Source: Salvelinus alpinus
Lineage: Eukaryota; Chordata; Actinopteri; Salmoniformes; Salmonidae
DNA: 64,000 nt
Assembly (NCBI RefSeq): GCF_045679555.1
Contig: NC_092115.1
Location: 36,216,728 to 36,280,727 of the forward strand
Reading direction: 5' to 3'
Of the stretch, positions 12,028-26,025 are shown piece after piece. The notes beneath the pieces were generated by a model. The model was not told where the DNA came from, did not search any database, and saw only the letters and a program-made list of their open reading frames with translations. Position 1 is the first letter of the stretch. The number at the start of each line of letters is the position of its first letter. The position numbers were made by a program, and so were the translations under genes.

Positions 12028-12645
12028 CAAATCAAATCAAATGTTATTCGTCACATGCTCCGAATACAACAGCTGAAGATCTTACCGTGAAATGCTTACT
12101 TACAAGCCATTAACCAACAATGCAGTTCAATAAATAGTTAAGAAAATATTTACCAAATAATCTAAAGTAAAAAAATAAATAGAAAAATAACACAATAAAT
12201 AACAATAACGAGGCTATATACAGGGGGTACAAGTACCGAGTGGATGTGCGGGGTATAGGTTAGTTGAGGTAATTTGTACATGTAGGTAGGGGTAAAGTGA
12301 CTATCCATAGATAATAAAAAGCGAGTAGCAGCAGTGTAAAAACAAAGGGGGGTAGGGTCAATGTAAATAGTTCGGGTGGCCATTTGATTGATTGTTAATT
12401 GTTCAGCAGTCTTCTGGCATGGGGGTAGAAGCTGTTAAGGATCCTATTTTGGACCTAGACTTGGCGCTCCGGTACTGCTTGCAGTGTGTTAGCAGAGAGA
12501 ACAGCATATGACTTGGGTGACTGGAGTCTTTGACAATTTTTTGGGCCTTCCTCTGACACCACCTAGTGTATAGGTCTTGGATGGCAGGAAGCTTGGCTCC
12601 AGTGATGTGCAAAATGTCTGGACCCAGGTACAAGTTGTCATTAGT
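12028..12645 (-). mobile_element. LINE 3' end, minus orientation
   Basis: The plus strand starts with the LINE tail in reverse (CAAATCAAATCAAATGTTAT). On the minus strand, 12648-12403 encodes the LINE C-terminal segment (KLPAIQDLYTRWCQRKAQKI, VKDSSHPSH), the same domain as at 1990-2250. It is 5'-truncated, as is usual for these copies. Confidence 0.8.
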
Positions 12646-12689
12646 CACAGATCTAGGATCAGTAAATCTGACTTTATTTTAGTGTGGGA

Positions 12690-12932
12690 CAATTTCCTCA
12701 TTCTCTATTGATTGGTTGTTATTGGGTTAAATATGACATTTTGTGATTGAATATATGCAATACGATACGATATATTGTCAAACAGAATATATATTTTTTT
12801 CTCCTATCACTATTGTTGTGTTGTCGTCTTGCAGCGCATACTCTCCCAGTGTCTGGGGCAATTTCCTCTTTCTCTATTGATTGGTTGTTATTGGGTTAAA
12901 TATGACACTTTGTGATTCAATATATGCCTATC
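12690..12932 (+). repeat. Two diverged direct repeats of about 70 bp
   Basis: The block TCTATTGATTGGTTGTTATT with its continuation occurs at about 12703 and again at about 12875. About 100 bp of unrelated AT-rich sequence lies between them. Confidence 0.7.
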
Positions 12933-14810
<1,878 letters not shown>

Positions 14811-14940
14811 CAAGAGCATGCAGTTATACAGGAGCCACAACGGAGACTGAGACATCGGCTCTGACAAGCCTGTAACAAAGACCAGCAGGAGAAACAAACG
14901 ACGTGGGGACGCATAGACTGTCTTCACACAGCTACAGGTG

Positions 14941-16004
<1,064 letters not shown>

Positions 16005-16559
16005 GGTTCATGTTCACGTCCCAAGTCTCATTGACTTATTATGGCTTTAAAGTTCTAATATAACCCTTTCTAAATCTCTCCTCCAATTTTCATCAAAACT
16101 ATTCTCCATCTGTCAGTATGTTTTTGGGTGTTTTTGATTTGATTTGCCTGAAAGCCTGACACAAAGGAAATTCATGGATTTCCAGTGCTGGACTGGTAAT
16201 GATAAATAACACTTAATCAATAGGACATACATAAATAAAGAACATCTGATGTTGCCTTCTGCTTGACGTCAGGCAGTAATACTATTTTTCTCTCTGTTGA
16301 CAGTGAACATTTTTGCCATCACATTGGTTTTGGTTTAGGTAATGCTACTGGATGCTCCCATCCCAGGTAATGCTCCCATTAAGTATGGTTGGGATGGGAC
16401 CCTTCAATGCACCTCAGAACATTTCAGAGAAGACCGCAGGCAGAAATGATTGCGTGCCCCCACTACTTTTTCCATCCAAGACATATTGAGCCCTTGCTTC
16501 CTCAGTAAGTTTGAATCCAGAGGATTTGTTTTTATGGGTAGCATAATGATGTGAAGTAG

Positions 16560-17378
16560 GTCATATTTTGCACCTGTCTAAAGTGTTGGATGGTTCTATT
16601 TCAAATACTTGTTTCGATCTCTCACTATGGGATATGCTTGGGCGTGTCCAAGCTCGAAGTAACCAATCAAACAACATTTGTTGGAGACAGACAGGTCGAT
16701 GGGCGAATGAGGAGAGCGCCCTTCCTCCACAAAGGGAGCCACTCGCCCGCCAAACTGGTCATTCTCACCTCTCCTCCTTGTCGAAGTGACTGCATTCACT
16801 AAAGCTCTCCTCATCACGGCTGGATTTCTGTTTTCCTACTGAAACGTTCTCAGGTAAACCGTGAGGTTAACACTGCCGAATGTAGAACCTCAGCTCCTGT
16901 TGATAGTGTTGAGTACAGAACGAAAGGTTTTGCTTCGAGTAGAATTAATTTTCTACTCGTCAGTCTCTCTTGAGCTAATGCCACACGGCTAGCTGTCAAG
17001 ATTTGGTTAACCATCGCCACAAGGCTTTAGCTAAATTGACTAACCAGCTGCAAGGCTAGCTAAACACGAAAGCAAAGGACTAGCTTTTCCCACCTGGCTA
17101 GCTTGCTGTAATGCAAGCTAACCACACCAGCACTACTACCTACAACAACAGTAGTGTTGCTAATTCCCGGCTTTCGTCTTGCTAGCTGTAAAACTAGCTA
17201 ACCACACTACACACGGATAACTGCCCATACTAACATGTACCATGGTACTACTATGGCACTTTAATTTATAACATGATACTACTATGGTACTTCCACTTAC
17301 CAATGCGGAAGCCTAATATATTTACATATGTACTAATATTTGAAATACATATATGGAAATACATGTATTACTCATATA
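16560..17378. repeat. GCTAGCT-rich repeat ending in CCATGG palindromes (left half)
   Basis: From about 16980 to 17210 a degenerate motif (GCTAGCTGTAA...AGCTAACCACAC) recurs several times. It is followed by palindrome-rich sequence (TACCATGGTACTACTATGG, about 17239). Similar palindromes resume at 19615, so the Tc1/LTR cluster between seems to have inserted into one repeat. Confidence 0.45.
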
Positions 17379-18303
17379 CAGTACCAGTCAAAAGTTTGGA
17401 CACACCTACTCATTCAAGAGTTTTTCTTTATTTTTACAATTTTCTATATTGTAGAATAATAGTGAAGACGTCAAAACTATGAAACAACACATATGGAATC
17501 ACGTAGTAACCAAAAACAGTATAAAACCAATCAAAATAGATTTTTATAATTGAGATTCTTCAAAGTAGCCACACACTCTTGGCATTCTGACAACCAGTTT
17601 CATGAGGTAATCACCTGGAATGCATTTCAATTAACAGGTAATTTGTGGAATTTCTTTCCTTCTTTATGTGTTTGAGCTGATCAGTTGTGTTGTGAAAAGG
17701 TAGGGGTGGTATACAGAAGATAGCCTTATTTGGTAAAAGAACAAGTCCATATTATGGCAAGAACAGATCAAATAAGTGTAACGATTGTCATCGGGAGAAG
17801 GAGAGGAGGACCAAAGTGCAGCGTGGTACGTATCCATAATACTTTTAATAAAGATGAACACGCGAACAAAAACAACAAAACGACCAACAAACAGTTCTGA
17901 AAGGTGCAACAAACACTAAACAGAAAATAACTACCCACAAACACAGGTGGGAACAGGCTACCTAAGTATGGTTCTCAATCAGAGACAACGATTGACAGCT
18001 GCCTCTGATTGGGAACCATACCAGGCCAAACACAGAAATACAAAACATAGAACAAAACATAGAATGCCCACCCCAACTCACGCCCTGATCAAACCAAAAA
18101 GGAGACATAAAATAGGAACTAAGGTCAGAACGTGACAATAAGCAAAGAGACATGACAGTCCATCATTACTTTAAGACATGAGGGTTAGTGAATCCGGAAA
18201 ATGTAAAGAACTTTGAAAGTTTCTTCAAGTGCAGTCGCAAAGACCATCAAGCACTATGATGGCTTTCATGAGGACCACCACAGAAAAGGAAGACCCAGAG
18301 TTA
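17379..18303 (+). mobile_element. Tc1-E 5' part, split by a solo LTR
   Basis: It starts CAGTACCAGTCAAAAGTTTG after TATA. It continues to 17776, resumes at 18138 and stops where Tc1-F begins at 18304. Only the 5' region is present, up to the HTH (TCAAGTGCAGTCGCAAAGAC). The rest of Tc1-E is absent. Confidence 0.8.
17777..18137 (-). mobile_element. Solo LTR of the TGTCACG family inside Tc1-E
   Basis: 361 bp, reading TGTAACGATTG...ACGTGACA, flanked by a perfect 5-bp duplication ATAAG (17772-17776 and 18138-18142). Its reverse complement begins TGTCACGTTCTGACC, the same start as the LTRs at 53115. A hairpin is present: ATGGTTCTCAATCAGAG at 17968-17984 and CTCTGATTGGGAACCAT at 18003-18019. Confidence 0.9.
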
Positions 18304-19039
18304 CACTACCGTTCAAAAGTTTGGGGTCACTTAGAAATGTCCTTGTTTTTGAAAGAAAAGCAAATTTTTTGTCCATTAAAATAACATCAAATTGTTCAGA
18401 AATACAGTGTAGACATTGTTAATGTTGTAAATGACTATTGTAGCTGGAAACGGCAGATTTTATTATGGAATATCTACACAGTGGCCCATTATCAGCAACC
18501 ATCACTCCTGTGTTCCTATGGCATGTGTTAGCTAATCCAAGTTTATCATTTTAAAAGGCTAATTGATCATTAGAAAACCCTTTTGCAATTATGTTAGCAC
18601 AGCTGAAATACTGGCCTTCTTTAGACTAGTTGAGTATCTGGAGCATCAGCATTTGTGGGTTCGATTACAGGCTCAAAAAGGCCAGAAACAAAGACATTTC
18701 TTCTGAAACTTGTCAGTCTATTCTTGTTCTGAGAAATGAAGGCTATTCCATGCGAGAAATTTGCCAAGAAACTGAAGAACTCATACAACGCTGTGTACTC
18801 CTCCCTTCACAGAACAGCACAAACTGACTCTAACCAGAATAGAAAGGGGAGTGGGCGGCCCCGGTGAGCAAGAGGACAAGTCCAACTGAGCAAGAGGACA
18901 AGTCCAATTGAGTGTCTAATTTGAGAAACAGACACCTCACAAGTCCTAAATTGCCAGCTTCATTAAATAGTACCCGCAAAACACCAGTCTCAGCGTCAAC
19001 AGTGAAGAGGCGACTCCAGGATGCTGGCCTCCGGGATGA
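18304..19039 (+). mobile_element. Tc1-F 5' part of a chimeric Tc1
   Basis: It starts CACTACCGTTCAAAAGTTTG at a TA. The transposase N terminus is readable in pieces (FDYRLKKARNKDISSE, ILVLRNEGYSMREI). It breaks right after GATGCTGGCC at about 19020-19029 and passes into Tc1-G. Confidence 0.85.
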
Positions 19040-19583
19040 GTTTATACTCACTCCACGCTTGGCATTCCGCTTGGTGATATTAGACTTGTGTGCGGCTGCT
19101 CGGCCATGGAAACCAATTTCATGAAGCTCCTGAGGAACAGTTCTTGTGCTGATGTTGCTTCCAAAGGCAGTTTGGAACTTGGTAGTGAGTGTTGCAACAG
19201 AGGACTGACAATTTTTACGTGCTACTTGCTTCAGCACTTGGCGGTCCCGTTCTGTGAGCTTGTGTGGCCTACCACTTTGCAGCTGAGCCGTTGTTGCTCC
19301 TAGAGGTTTCCACCTCACAATAACAGCACTTATAGTTGACCAGGGCAACTCTAGCAGGGCCGAAATTTGACAAACTGACCTGTTGGAAAGGAGGCATCCT
19401 ATGACAGTGCCATGTTGAAAGTCATTGAGCTCTTCAGTACGGGCCATTCTCCTGCCAATGTTTGTTTATGGAGATTGCAAGACTGTGTGCTCGATTTTAT
19501 ACACCTGTCAGAAACTGGTGTGGCTGACATAGCCTAATCGACTAATTTGAAGTAGTGTCCGCATACTTTTGTAAATATAGTGT
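19040..19583 (-). mobile_element. Tc1-G part of the chimeric Tc1
   Basis: On the minus strand, 19447-18830 contains the Tc1-G transposase N terminus: MARTEELNDFQHGTVIGCLL, SVCQISALLELPWSTISAVI, GRPHKLTERDRQVLKQVAR. It ends outward with CTTTTGTAAATATAGTGTA near 19583. The DDE domain is absent. Confidence 0.85.
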
Positions 19584-19599
19584 ATTATAATATATGAAT

Positions 19600-19770
19600 T
19601 TTCTGTATGGGTTATACCATGGTATAGTCTAAATCGTGGAAATGTTCCATGGTTTTAGCCTTGAAGTATGATGGTACTACCATGGTACTGCCATTGCGGT
19701 ACAACTCAATTTTAGGAAGGTTCCTAATGTTTGGTATACTTAATGTATATACCCCATATATACCCTATAT
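19600..19770. repeat. CCATGG palindrome cluster (right half of split repeat)
   Basis: TATACCATGGTATA at about 19614, TTCCATGGTTTT at about 19647 and GTACTACCATGGTACTGCC at about 19674. These resemble those at 17239-17300 and 25097-25220. Confidence 0.6.
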
Positions 19771-19783
19771 ATACCCTATATAC

Positions 19784-20115
19784 ACTGAGTGTACAAAACA
19801 TTAGGAACACCTTTCTAATATTGAAATGCACCACTTTATGCCTTCAGAACAGCCTCAATTTGTCGGGGAATGGTCTCTAAAAGGTGTCTAAAGCGTTCCA
19901 CAGGGTTGCTGGCTCATGTTAACTACAATGCTTCCCACAGTTGTTTCAAATTGTCTGGTAGTGGATCTCAACTCCGAATAGCTTGTTCCATCTCATCCCA
20001 CATATGCTCAATGGGAATGAGATCTGGTGAGTGGGCAGGCCACTGCAGTAAGGTGAATTCACTGTTATGTTCATGGAACCATTCCTAGACAATCCTAGCC
20101 TAGACAATCCTAATT
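19784..20115 (-). mobile_element. Tc1-I-like fragment
   Basis: It starts CACTGAGTGTACAAAACATT. In reverse it encodes the C-terminal stretch that ends many Tc1-like transposases (complement of CAGCCTCAATTTGTCGGGGA). A short piece in the other orientation (CCTAATGTTTGGTATACTTA, about 19725) precedes it. No intact ORF. Confidence 0.6.
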
Positions 20116-20538
20116 TTGAGACGGCTACATTTGAGGAAGTGGGATACATACTCATCCTTCCTGGAGAGGAACAAACAGGGTATTGACCTGACCACCACTC
20201 CAAATGGACCTGACCTGTATGCCTCTCTTTGCCAATCTGCTCCTCTGGTACAGCATGGCACACAGTCCCCGGAGGCTCCGAGGTCAACAGCCAGCATGGA
20301 CCATGGGGGGACAGGCCGCTCCCCCAACGCCCTCTATGCCAGCGACACAAGTTAGCATTCCCCCTCCATCTAGCCAAAGCACCTCTCCTTCGCCTTTCTG
20401 CCAATTAACAACAACAGCAAATTGTTCCTGAACCATCAGCTCTCACTAATTTCAGGCTGCCACCAATGGAGGGTCTGGAACAGTAGGGGAAAAGCCCAAC
20501 GAGGCCACAGTGAGCTCATCAGCAGTCCCGGTTGTATC
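20116..20538. other. Unassigned sequence left of the LTR element
   Basis: Open frames on both strands (for example 20100-20404) have no domain I recognise. It could belong to the BEL/Pao remnant seen beyond 22763, but I cannot show this. Confidence 0.3.
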
Positions 20539-20879
20539 TGTCACGATCGTCATTTAAATAATTTGACCAAGGCGCAACGTGAGTAGAGTTCCACATTTTT
20601 TATTACTCATGAAACTTCAAAAAACAACAAAGATATAACGATCGTGCAAAACGTAGTGCACAAAGGCACTCACACAAAACAATATCCCACATTGCAGGGG
20701 GGGGAAAAGAACACACTAAGTATGATCCCCAATTAGAGGTAACGATTATCAGCTGCCTCTCTTGGGAACCATACACATACACCAACATAGAAATAAACTC
20801 ACTAGAAATCCCCCTAGTCACGCTCTGACCTATTACACCATAGAGAACCCCGAGGGCTCTCTATGGTCAGGGCGTGACA
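20539..20879 (-). repeat. 3' LTR (minus orientation)
   Basis: It has TGTCACGATCG...GGGCGTGACA ends. The hairpin arms are degraded (CCCCAATTAGAGG, about 20726, and CCTCTCTTGGG, about 20756). Confidence 0.8.
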
Positions 20880-22359
20880 GTACCTCCCCCCCAAAGTTGC
20901 GGACTCCGACCGCGAAACCTGAAACTAGATGGGGAGGGTTAGGGTGGGCAACTGGTGGCGGCTCCGGTGCGGGACGTAGCACCCGCTCAGACCGCGGATC
21001 CGGCCATGGAGCCAGGCTGAACGCCGTGCCTGGACTGGGAACCGGCGCAGAGGAAGGCTCCGGCCATGGAGCGGGACTGGATGCCGTGCCTGGACTGGGC
21101 ATCGGCGCAGTGGAAGGCTCCGGCCATGGCACCGGCGCAGGAAGCTCCGGGCTGTGGACTGTCACTGTAAGCTCCGGGCCGTGGACCGTCACTGGAAGCT
21201 CCGGGCCGTGGACCGTCACTGGAAGCTCCGGGCTGTGGACCGTCACTGGAGGCTCTGAACTGTGAACCGTCACTGGAAGCTCTGGACTGTGAACCGTCGC
21301 TGGAAGCTCTGGACTGTGAACCGTCGCTGGAGGTTCCGGGCTGGAGACACGCACTGGTGGACGAGTGCGGGGAGCTGGCACAAGACGAACCGGGCTGGGA
21401 AGGCGCACTGGAGGCCTGGTGCGTGGAGCCGGCACAGGTTGAACCGGACTGATGACACGCTCCTCAGGGCGAGTGCGGGGAGCCGGCACAGGACGTACCG
21501 GGCTGGGGAGGCGCACTGGAGGCCTGGTGTGTGGAGCCGGCACAGGTTGCACCGGACTGATGACACGCTCCTCAGGGCGAGTGAGGGGAGCCGGCACAGG
21601 ACGTACCGGGCTGGGAAGGCGCACTGGAGGCCTGGTGCGTGGAGCCGGCACAGGTTGCACCGGACTGATGACACGCTCCTCAGGGCGTGTGCGGGGAACC
21701 GGCACAGGACGTACCGGGCTGGGTAGGCACTCTGGAGGCCTGGTGCGTGGAACCGGCACAGGTTGAACCGGACTGATGACACGCTCCTCAGGGTGAGTGC
21801 GGGGAGCCGGCACAGGGCGTACCGGGCTGGGAAGGCGCACTGGAGGCCTGGTGCGTGGAGCCGGCACAGGTTGCACCGGACTGATGACACGCTCCTCAGG
21901 GCGAGTGCGGGGAGCCGGCACAGGACGTACCGGGCTGGGGAGGCGCACTGGAGGCCTAGTGCGAGGAGCCGGCACAGGTTGCACCGGACTGATGACACGC
22001 TCCTCAGGGCGAATGCGCGGAGCCGGCACAGGACGTACCGGGCTGGGGAGGCGCACTTGAAGCCTGGTGCGTGGAGCCGGCACAAGTTGCACCGGACTGA
22101 TGACACGCTCTTCAAAACGCCTGCACTGCAGCATACTCCTAGCCAAAATCTCTCTCCGATATCCCTCCTCCAACTGCTCCATCGACTCCCAGATGGTCTC
22201 TGGTTCTCTCCTCGGCTCAGCCGACCACCCCTTGTACCCCCCCCCCCCAAAAAAAATCTTGGGGTTGCCCTTGGGCTGTTTGTGGCCGCGGACCCCGGCG
22301 TTGTCGCTGTCCTCCTTTACTCCTCGGCGACTCCCGCCAAGGAAGAGTCTCGCATCCAC
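20833..22359 (-). CDS. Proline-rich repeat ORF of the LTR element (508 codons)
   Basis: The open frame starts just after a stop and its first codon is GTG, so the true N terminus has been lost by frameshift. Upstream at about 22395-22365, another frame reads ESWSWEEIL, matching WSWEQIF in the protein at 53504. The centre consists of 36-residue units (PEERVISPVQPVPAPRTR, then PPVRLPSPVRPVPAPRTR), followed by 10-residue VHSPELPVT units. The C terminus reads GVRNFGGEVLSRP and then runs into the LTR. No enzymatic motif is seen. I do not know its function; a gag-like structural role is possible but unproven. Confidence 0.55.
   Translation of the reverse strand: MDARLFLGGSRRGVKEDSDNAGVRGHKQPKGNPKIFFGGGGYKGWSAEPRREPETIWESMEQLEEGYRREILARSMLQCRRFEERVISPVQLVPAPRTRLQVRLPSPVRPVPAPRIRPEERVISPVQPVPAPRTRPPVRLPSPVRPVPAPRTRPEERVISPVQPVPAPRTRPPVRLPSPVRPVPAPRTHPEERVISPVQPVPVPRTRPPECLPSPVRPVPVPRTRPEERVISPVQPVPAPRTRPPVRLPSPVRPVPAPLTRPEERVISPVQPVPAPHTRPPVRLPSPVRPVPAPRTRPEERVISPVQPVPAPRTRPPVRLPSPVRLVPAPRTRPPVRVSSPEPPATVHSPELPATVHSPELPVTVHSSEPPVTVHSPELPVTVHGPELPVTVHGPELTVTVHSPELPAPVPWPEPSTAPMPSPGTASSPAPWPEPSSAPVPSPGTAFSLAPWPDPRSERVLRPAPEPPPVAHPNPPHLVSGFAVGVRNFGGEVLSRPDHREPSGFSMV
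21445..22092. repeat. 108-bp tandem repeat, six full units
   Basis: CGGACTGATGACACGCTCCT recurs at 21445, 21553, 21661, 21769, 21877, 21985 and 22093, an exact 108-bp period. Each unit encodes 36 residues of the minus-strand ORF, so the reading frame is preserved. Confidence 0.95.
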
Positions 22360-22434
22360 CTAGTATCTCTTCCCATGACCAACTCTCCTTCACCTCCTGG
22401 GCACGCTGCTTGGTCCTGACTTGGTGCGATATTC

Positions 22435-22762
22435 TGTCACGACCGCCGTATAAATAATTGGATCAAGGCGCAACGTGAGTAGAGTTACACATTTTAATAA
22501 TAGTGAAACTTCCAAAACAACAAACGATGAAAAATGTAGCTCACATAGGCACTCATACAAAACAATATCCCACATAGCAGGTGGGAAAAAGGACACACTA
22601 AGTATGATCCCCAATTAGAGGTAATGATATTCAGCTGCCTCTAATTGTGAACCATACACACACACCAACATAGAAATATAATACCTAGAAACCCCCCTAG
22701 TCACGCCCTGATCTAAAACACCATAGAGAACCCAGAGGGCTCTCTATGGTCAGGGCGTGACA
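22435..22762 (-). repeat. 5' LTR (minus orientation)
   Basis: It has TGTCACGACCG...GGCGTGACA ends. Hairpin arms CCCCAATTAGAGG (about 22610) and CCTCTAATTGTG (about 22638) are present. Confidence 0.8.
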
Positions 22763-23260
22763 CCCCCCTTCTGGTCAACAGAAGTAGGGCCCTTTACAAT
22801 CAAGCTAGATCGTCCAGTGGAGAAGCACTGGGGCATTCTGTTCAAGCGCTTGAAAACTAGATGTATCCACCTGAAACTACTGGAGAGTTTGGATGCTGAA
22901 GCCTTCCTCATGGCCCTACAGCGGTTTAGCCCCCGACGGGGGAAACCCTACAAGATCCTGGCTGACAGAGGCACAAACTTCAAGGTAGGAGAAGCCAAGT
23001 TGGAGGAAACCTTCCAAGCAATGGAACCAACCCTCCAGGATCAACTGATGGAGCCAACAAATCTCCTTCAAATTCAACCCTCGAGGAGCTAATTTTGGAG
23101 GAACATGGGAGCGAGAGATCAAATTGGTGAAGACGGCCTTACAAGCCGTCCTGGGTGACCAAACTGTCACTTAAACCGTCTTGCGGACCTTCCTGATAGA
23201 GGTTGAAGGAATACTGAATTACAAATAGTCATGTTAGATCAGTGGAGATCCAGGTAAAGA
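22763..23260 (+). mobile_element. BEL/Pao retrotransposon integrase fragment
   Basis: The frame from 22757 reads KTRCIHLKLLESLDAEAFLM, then FSPRRGKPYKILADRGTNFK. This is the BEL/Pao integrase core, in which the aspartate of the family motif SD(Q)GTNF appears here as ADRGTNF. After 23092 the family sequence continues with stops and shifts (NFGGTWERE-like, then ALQAVLGDQT). It is a relic without LTRs in view. Confidence 0.7.
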
Positions 23261-25511
23261 ACCAGACATATATCCAGCCTGTTGTCCGAATAATTCCTCT
23301 CAATGAGATGACAGAGGACGTGGAGGGATGAGCCTTTTGAGGAGTATGGAATTTAACAAAATTCTGGGGTGGCTGTGGAAAAGGCCCATGGAGTTGATGA
23401 AATCTCCCTTTAATTCATAGCCACTTCCCAGCTTGACCAGAGCGCTTTAATTAGGTCAGGTTGAAATGTCTGACAGATCTCAACTCATTAAAAGGAGGAA
23501 ATCTCCACTGCCCGACATCGCTGCTTTCTCTCCCCCAACTCCATCTAATCCAGACATTGTGTGCACGCACAAATCTACATAAATCCACAGAATCTGTTAT
23601 CGTTCATCTGAACTATCTGTTACTCTCGGGAGAGCGGGACATCAGTTATTGTTTATAGTTATTACCACGGAGCGCAGCTTGGAGCGCATGCTTCTAACCT
23701 ATTGTGTTATATCAATGGACAATGATCAAGGCCCTACAGATCATCACGGGACAATTATTCCACTGATATACGGTTAAAATTTAACAAAATTACATATGAA
23801 GACAAACCTGGAAGTATGACATATGAAACGTAATTGTTACTTGCTAAATTGATAAATCCTGAGATCAAACTGATTGAGATTATAGATTGAATTATTTATT
23901 TATTTGCATTGTCATTATCATGATTATATTTAGTGAGTTTTCAGGCCCCTCCAGTGAGAAATTTAGCTACTTTTAGGCTGTCTTTGGGGAATTTTGACAC
24001 AGAGGCATTCTGTGGTTTTGATCAAATTTAGCGACTTTTCCCACTAAATTCTGCTGCAAACGAGAGTGGAAGAAGCTGTCTGTGCAACGACACACACACA
24101 GGCAGATAAGCACAAGGGGAGGGGGTGTGTGAAGGGAGAGGGGAGAAGAAACTACGTCCGGACCGCAGCAGTGATGAAGAAAGGCAACCGCAAACGTCAT
24201 CTAGCGACTACTAGCGACAAATCAAGGAGCCAATAGCAGATCTCACTGAAAAACAGTTGCGAACGCTAAGCCTGCCTAGACAGTCAGTTGAATGAGAGAG
24301 AGCCAACTGAACATTGACGAGAGAATTATTTTAAACCTTATCTTGAAGGTGAGTGAGTTATAAAGCATAGGATATAAAACAAAGTTAGGCTGGGAATAAT
24401 TATATTATTGTTCTTTTTTTATGACGTTTTGAAGTTGAATGGATTTATAAAAGTATGTTAGCAAAAAAGCTAAAATTGTCTAACTTTAGCTCCAGTCAAG
24501 CTAGCCTGTAATCATGGCAACACAGGACTCCAACAAATTTTAACACGGTCACTCCCTGATCTGTATCACCTGTCTTTTATAAACTCAGAGAGTGTAAAGG
24601 GGAACATTGTAACTTGCTGTTGTTAGGGATATGAAATGAAGAAAATGTATCTTTGAGATAAGATTATTATTAATACATTTTACAAATAGTTTTTAGTATG
24701 TTGGCTATGTATAAGATTAACCTAGTCATTGATGAGATATAGCTGTATTGAAGAGAGAAGCACCAGAAAACACATTTTTAAAACCCTTATCTTCACGGTG
24801 TGTCAGTTTCCCTTCATTTTTCTTACCACACCATATCCAGGTCCCAAGGTTTAAGAGGGTACACTACACAAGAATGTATGTTGTTGTTTTTCACTATGCG
24901 CTAAAGGGGTTTAAGAGTGTCCACTAGGCCGACGCTTTTTAATTGCAGAGTGAGTAGTGAATGTTGCATTATGTGAGTACCATCAATTATTGCATTTTTG
25001 GTCACTTAACCCGTAAAATGTTGTTACGCAGAACATAATGATAATACATTATAAACAACTACCATGCTTTCATGTTTACATGCTGTTAGTGTAAAACCAT
25101 GGTATATTCCCTCCATCCATGGTAGTACAATAAAATAAATACCATGGTACGATCATCATGGTTTTTGGTCACTGCCGTGGCAGGAAAATACCATGGTATT
25201 TGCACCAGTACCTTTACATGGTGCATTTTTGTAAGGGTCTCCGCAAAGCTAGCTACCCCAAACTAGCTTTTTCACTTGCAAGGATAGAATTGCTAGCTCT
25301 CCTCTCACATTTAGCCCACCCACTTTCACCCGTATCATGTTGACTAGACCGACCACCCTCGCTTCACAGCCTGATGGTTGAGAGACACGATTTGTTCGTT
25401 GAGAGACAAGCGAAGCACATGCTTTTCTCTGGCTAGCAGTGTGGTTACTAGCTAGGCTATTTAACCGCAAGGCGAACGCTAACTAGTTCACATGTACTAT
25501 TTCTCTGAGCA
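23261..25511. other. No gene; repeat-like sequence and CCATGG palindromes at 25097-25220
   Basis: The segment at 23930-24340 (TTAGCGACTTTTCCCACTAA) looks like a dispersed repeat of unknown class. At 25097-25220 there are several ACCATGGTA-type palindromes, followed by GCTAGCT-rich sequence like that at 16980. No exon is recognised. Confidence 0.4.
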
Positions 25512-26025
25512 ATGGAGCCGGCTAACCCCTCACAGGGAGAACCAAGCGGAGTGCCTGCCCCTGCTCCCTCTACTGGAACACCCTTATCCGTGTGGGGCTA
25601 CGATTTCAGACAAGGACACACTCTTTGTGTACCGCCTAGCTGGGGGTCCCACCCGCAAGTGAAGGCTGCGTAAAGCACTCACCGTGCTTACCCCTTCACC
25701 CTCTAAACAGGGCGATGAGGAGACCCCGCAATCGCAACCCACTTGGGCGGAGGTAGCGGCAGGTTACCCTGAGGACCTATGTCCTATATGTTTTGATAGC
25801 AGATGAAGGAGAAGGGGACCTTCTCATTGACGAGTTTAAGGGTGGCCAAAATTCTGGCATCTTCCCAGAGGAAGAAATTGAGGAAGAAGAAGCCCAAGCA
25901 CTAGGCTCAAGGCTGTCTTTCTCCCTCAGCAGAACTCCAGTACCCAATGACAAATATGGGCTAATCGATGTTTGTAAACGATCAGCGACCAGACTCAATA
26001 TTGAGTGGCCCGCACCCGTGGTTCT
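25512..26025 (+). mobile_element. Possible DIRS-like ORF1 fragment
   Basis: In frame with 25793-26038, the sequence reads DEGEGDLLIDEF, IEEEEAQALGSRL, then YGLIDVCKRSATRLNIEWP. The last part resembles the conserved ORF1 segment of fish DIRS elements (a few bulky residues, CKRAAARL, then WP). No recombinase domain is seen. At about 26025 it joins gypsy pol sequence abruptly. Confidence 0.4.

Larger units (their letters stand above)
20539..22762 (-). mobile_element. Degraded non-autonomous LTR retrotransposon with repeat-rich ORF
   Basis: LTR-like blocks lie at 20539-20879 and 22435-22762, both reading TGTCACG...GGCGTGACA. The internal region codes on the minus strand. Length and sequence differences between the LTRs (341 and 328 bp) show an old copy. 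The flanks (GTATC left, CCCCC right) do not match, so one edge may be rearranged. No RT, protease or integrase is present. It belongs to the same broad family as 53115-56009. Confidence 0.75.

Noticed and set aside
20762..22419. Plus-strand frames across the 108-bp repeat
   Set aside because: They are shadows of the minus-strand ORF. LTR orientation and the shared WSWE block support the minus strand.
22757..23092. The integrase fragment as part of the adjacent LTR element
   Set aside because: Its residues match BEL/Pao integrase, it lies outside the LTR boundary at 22762 and is on the opposite strand.
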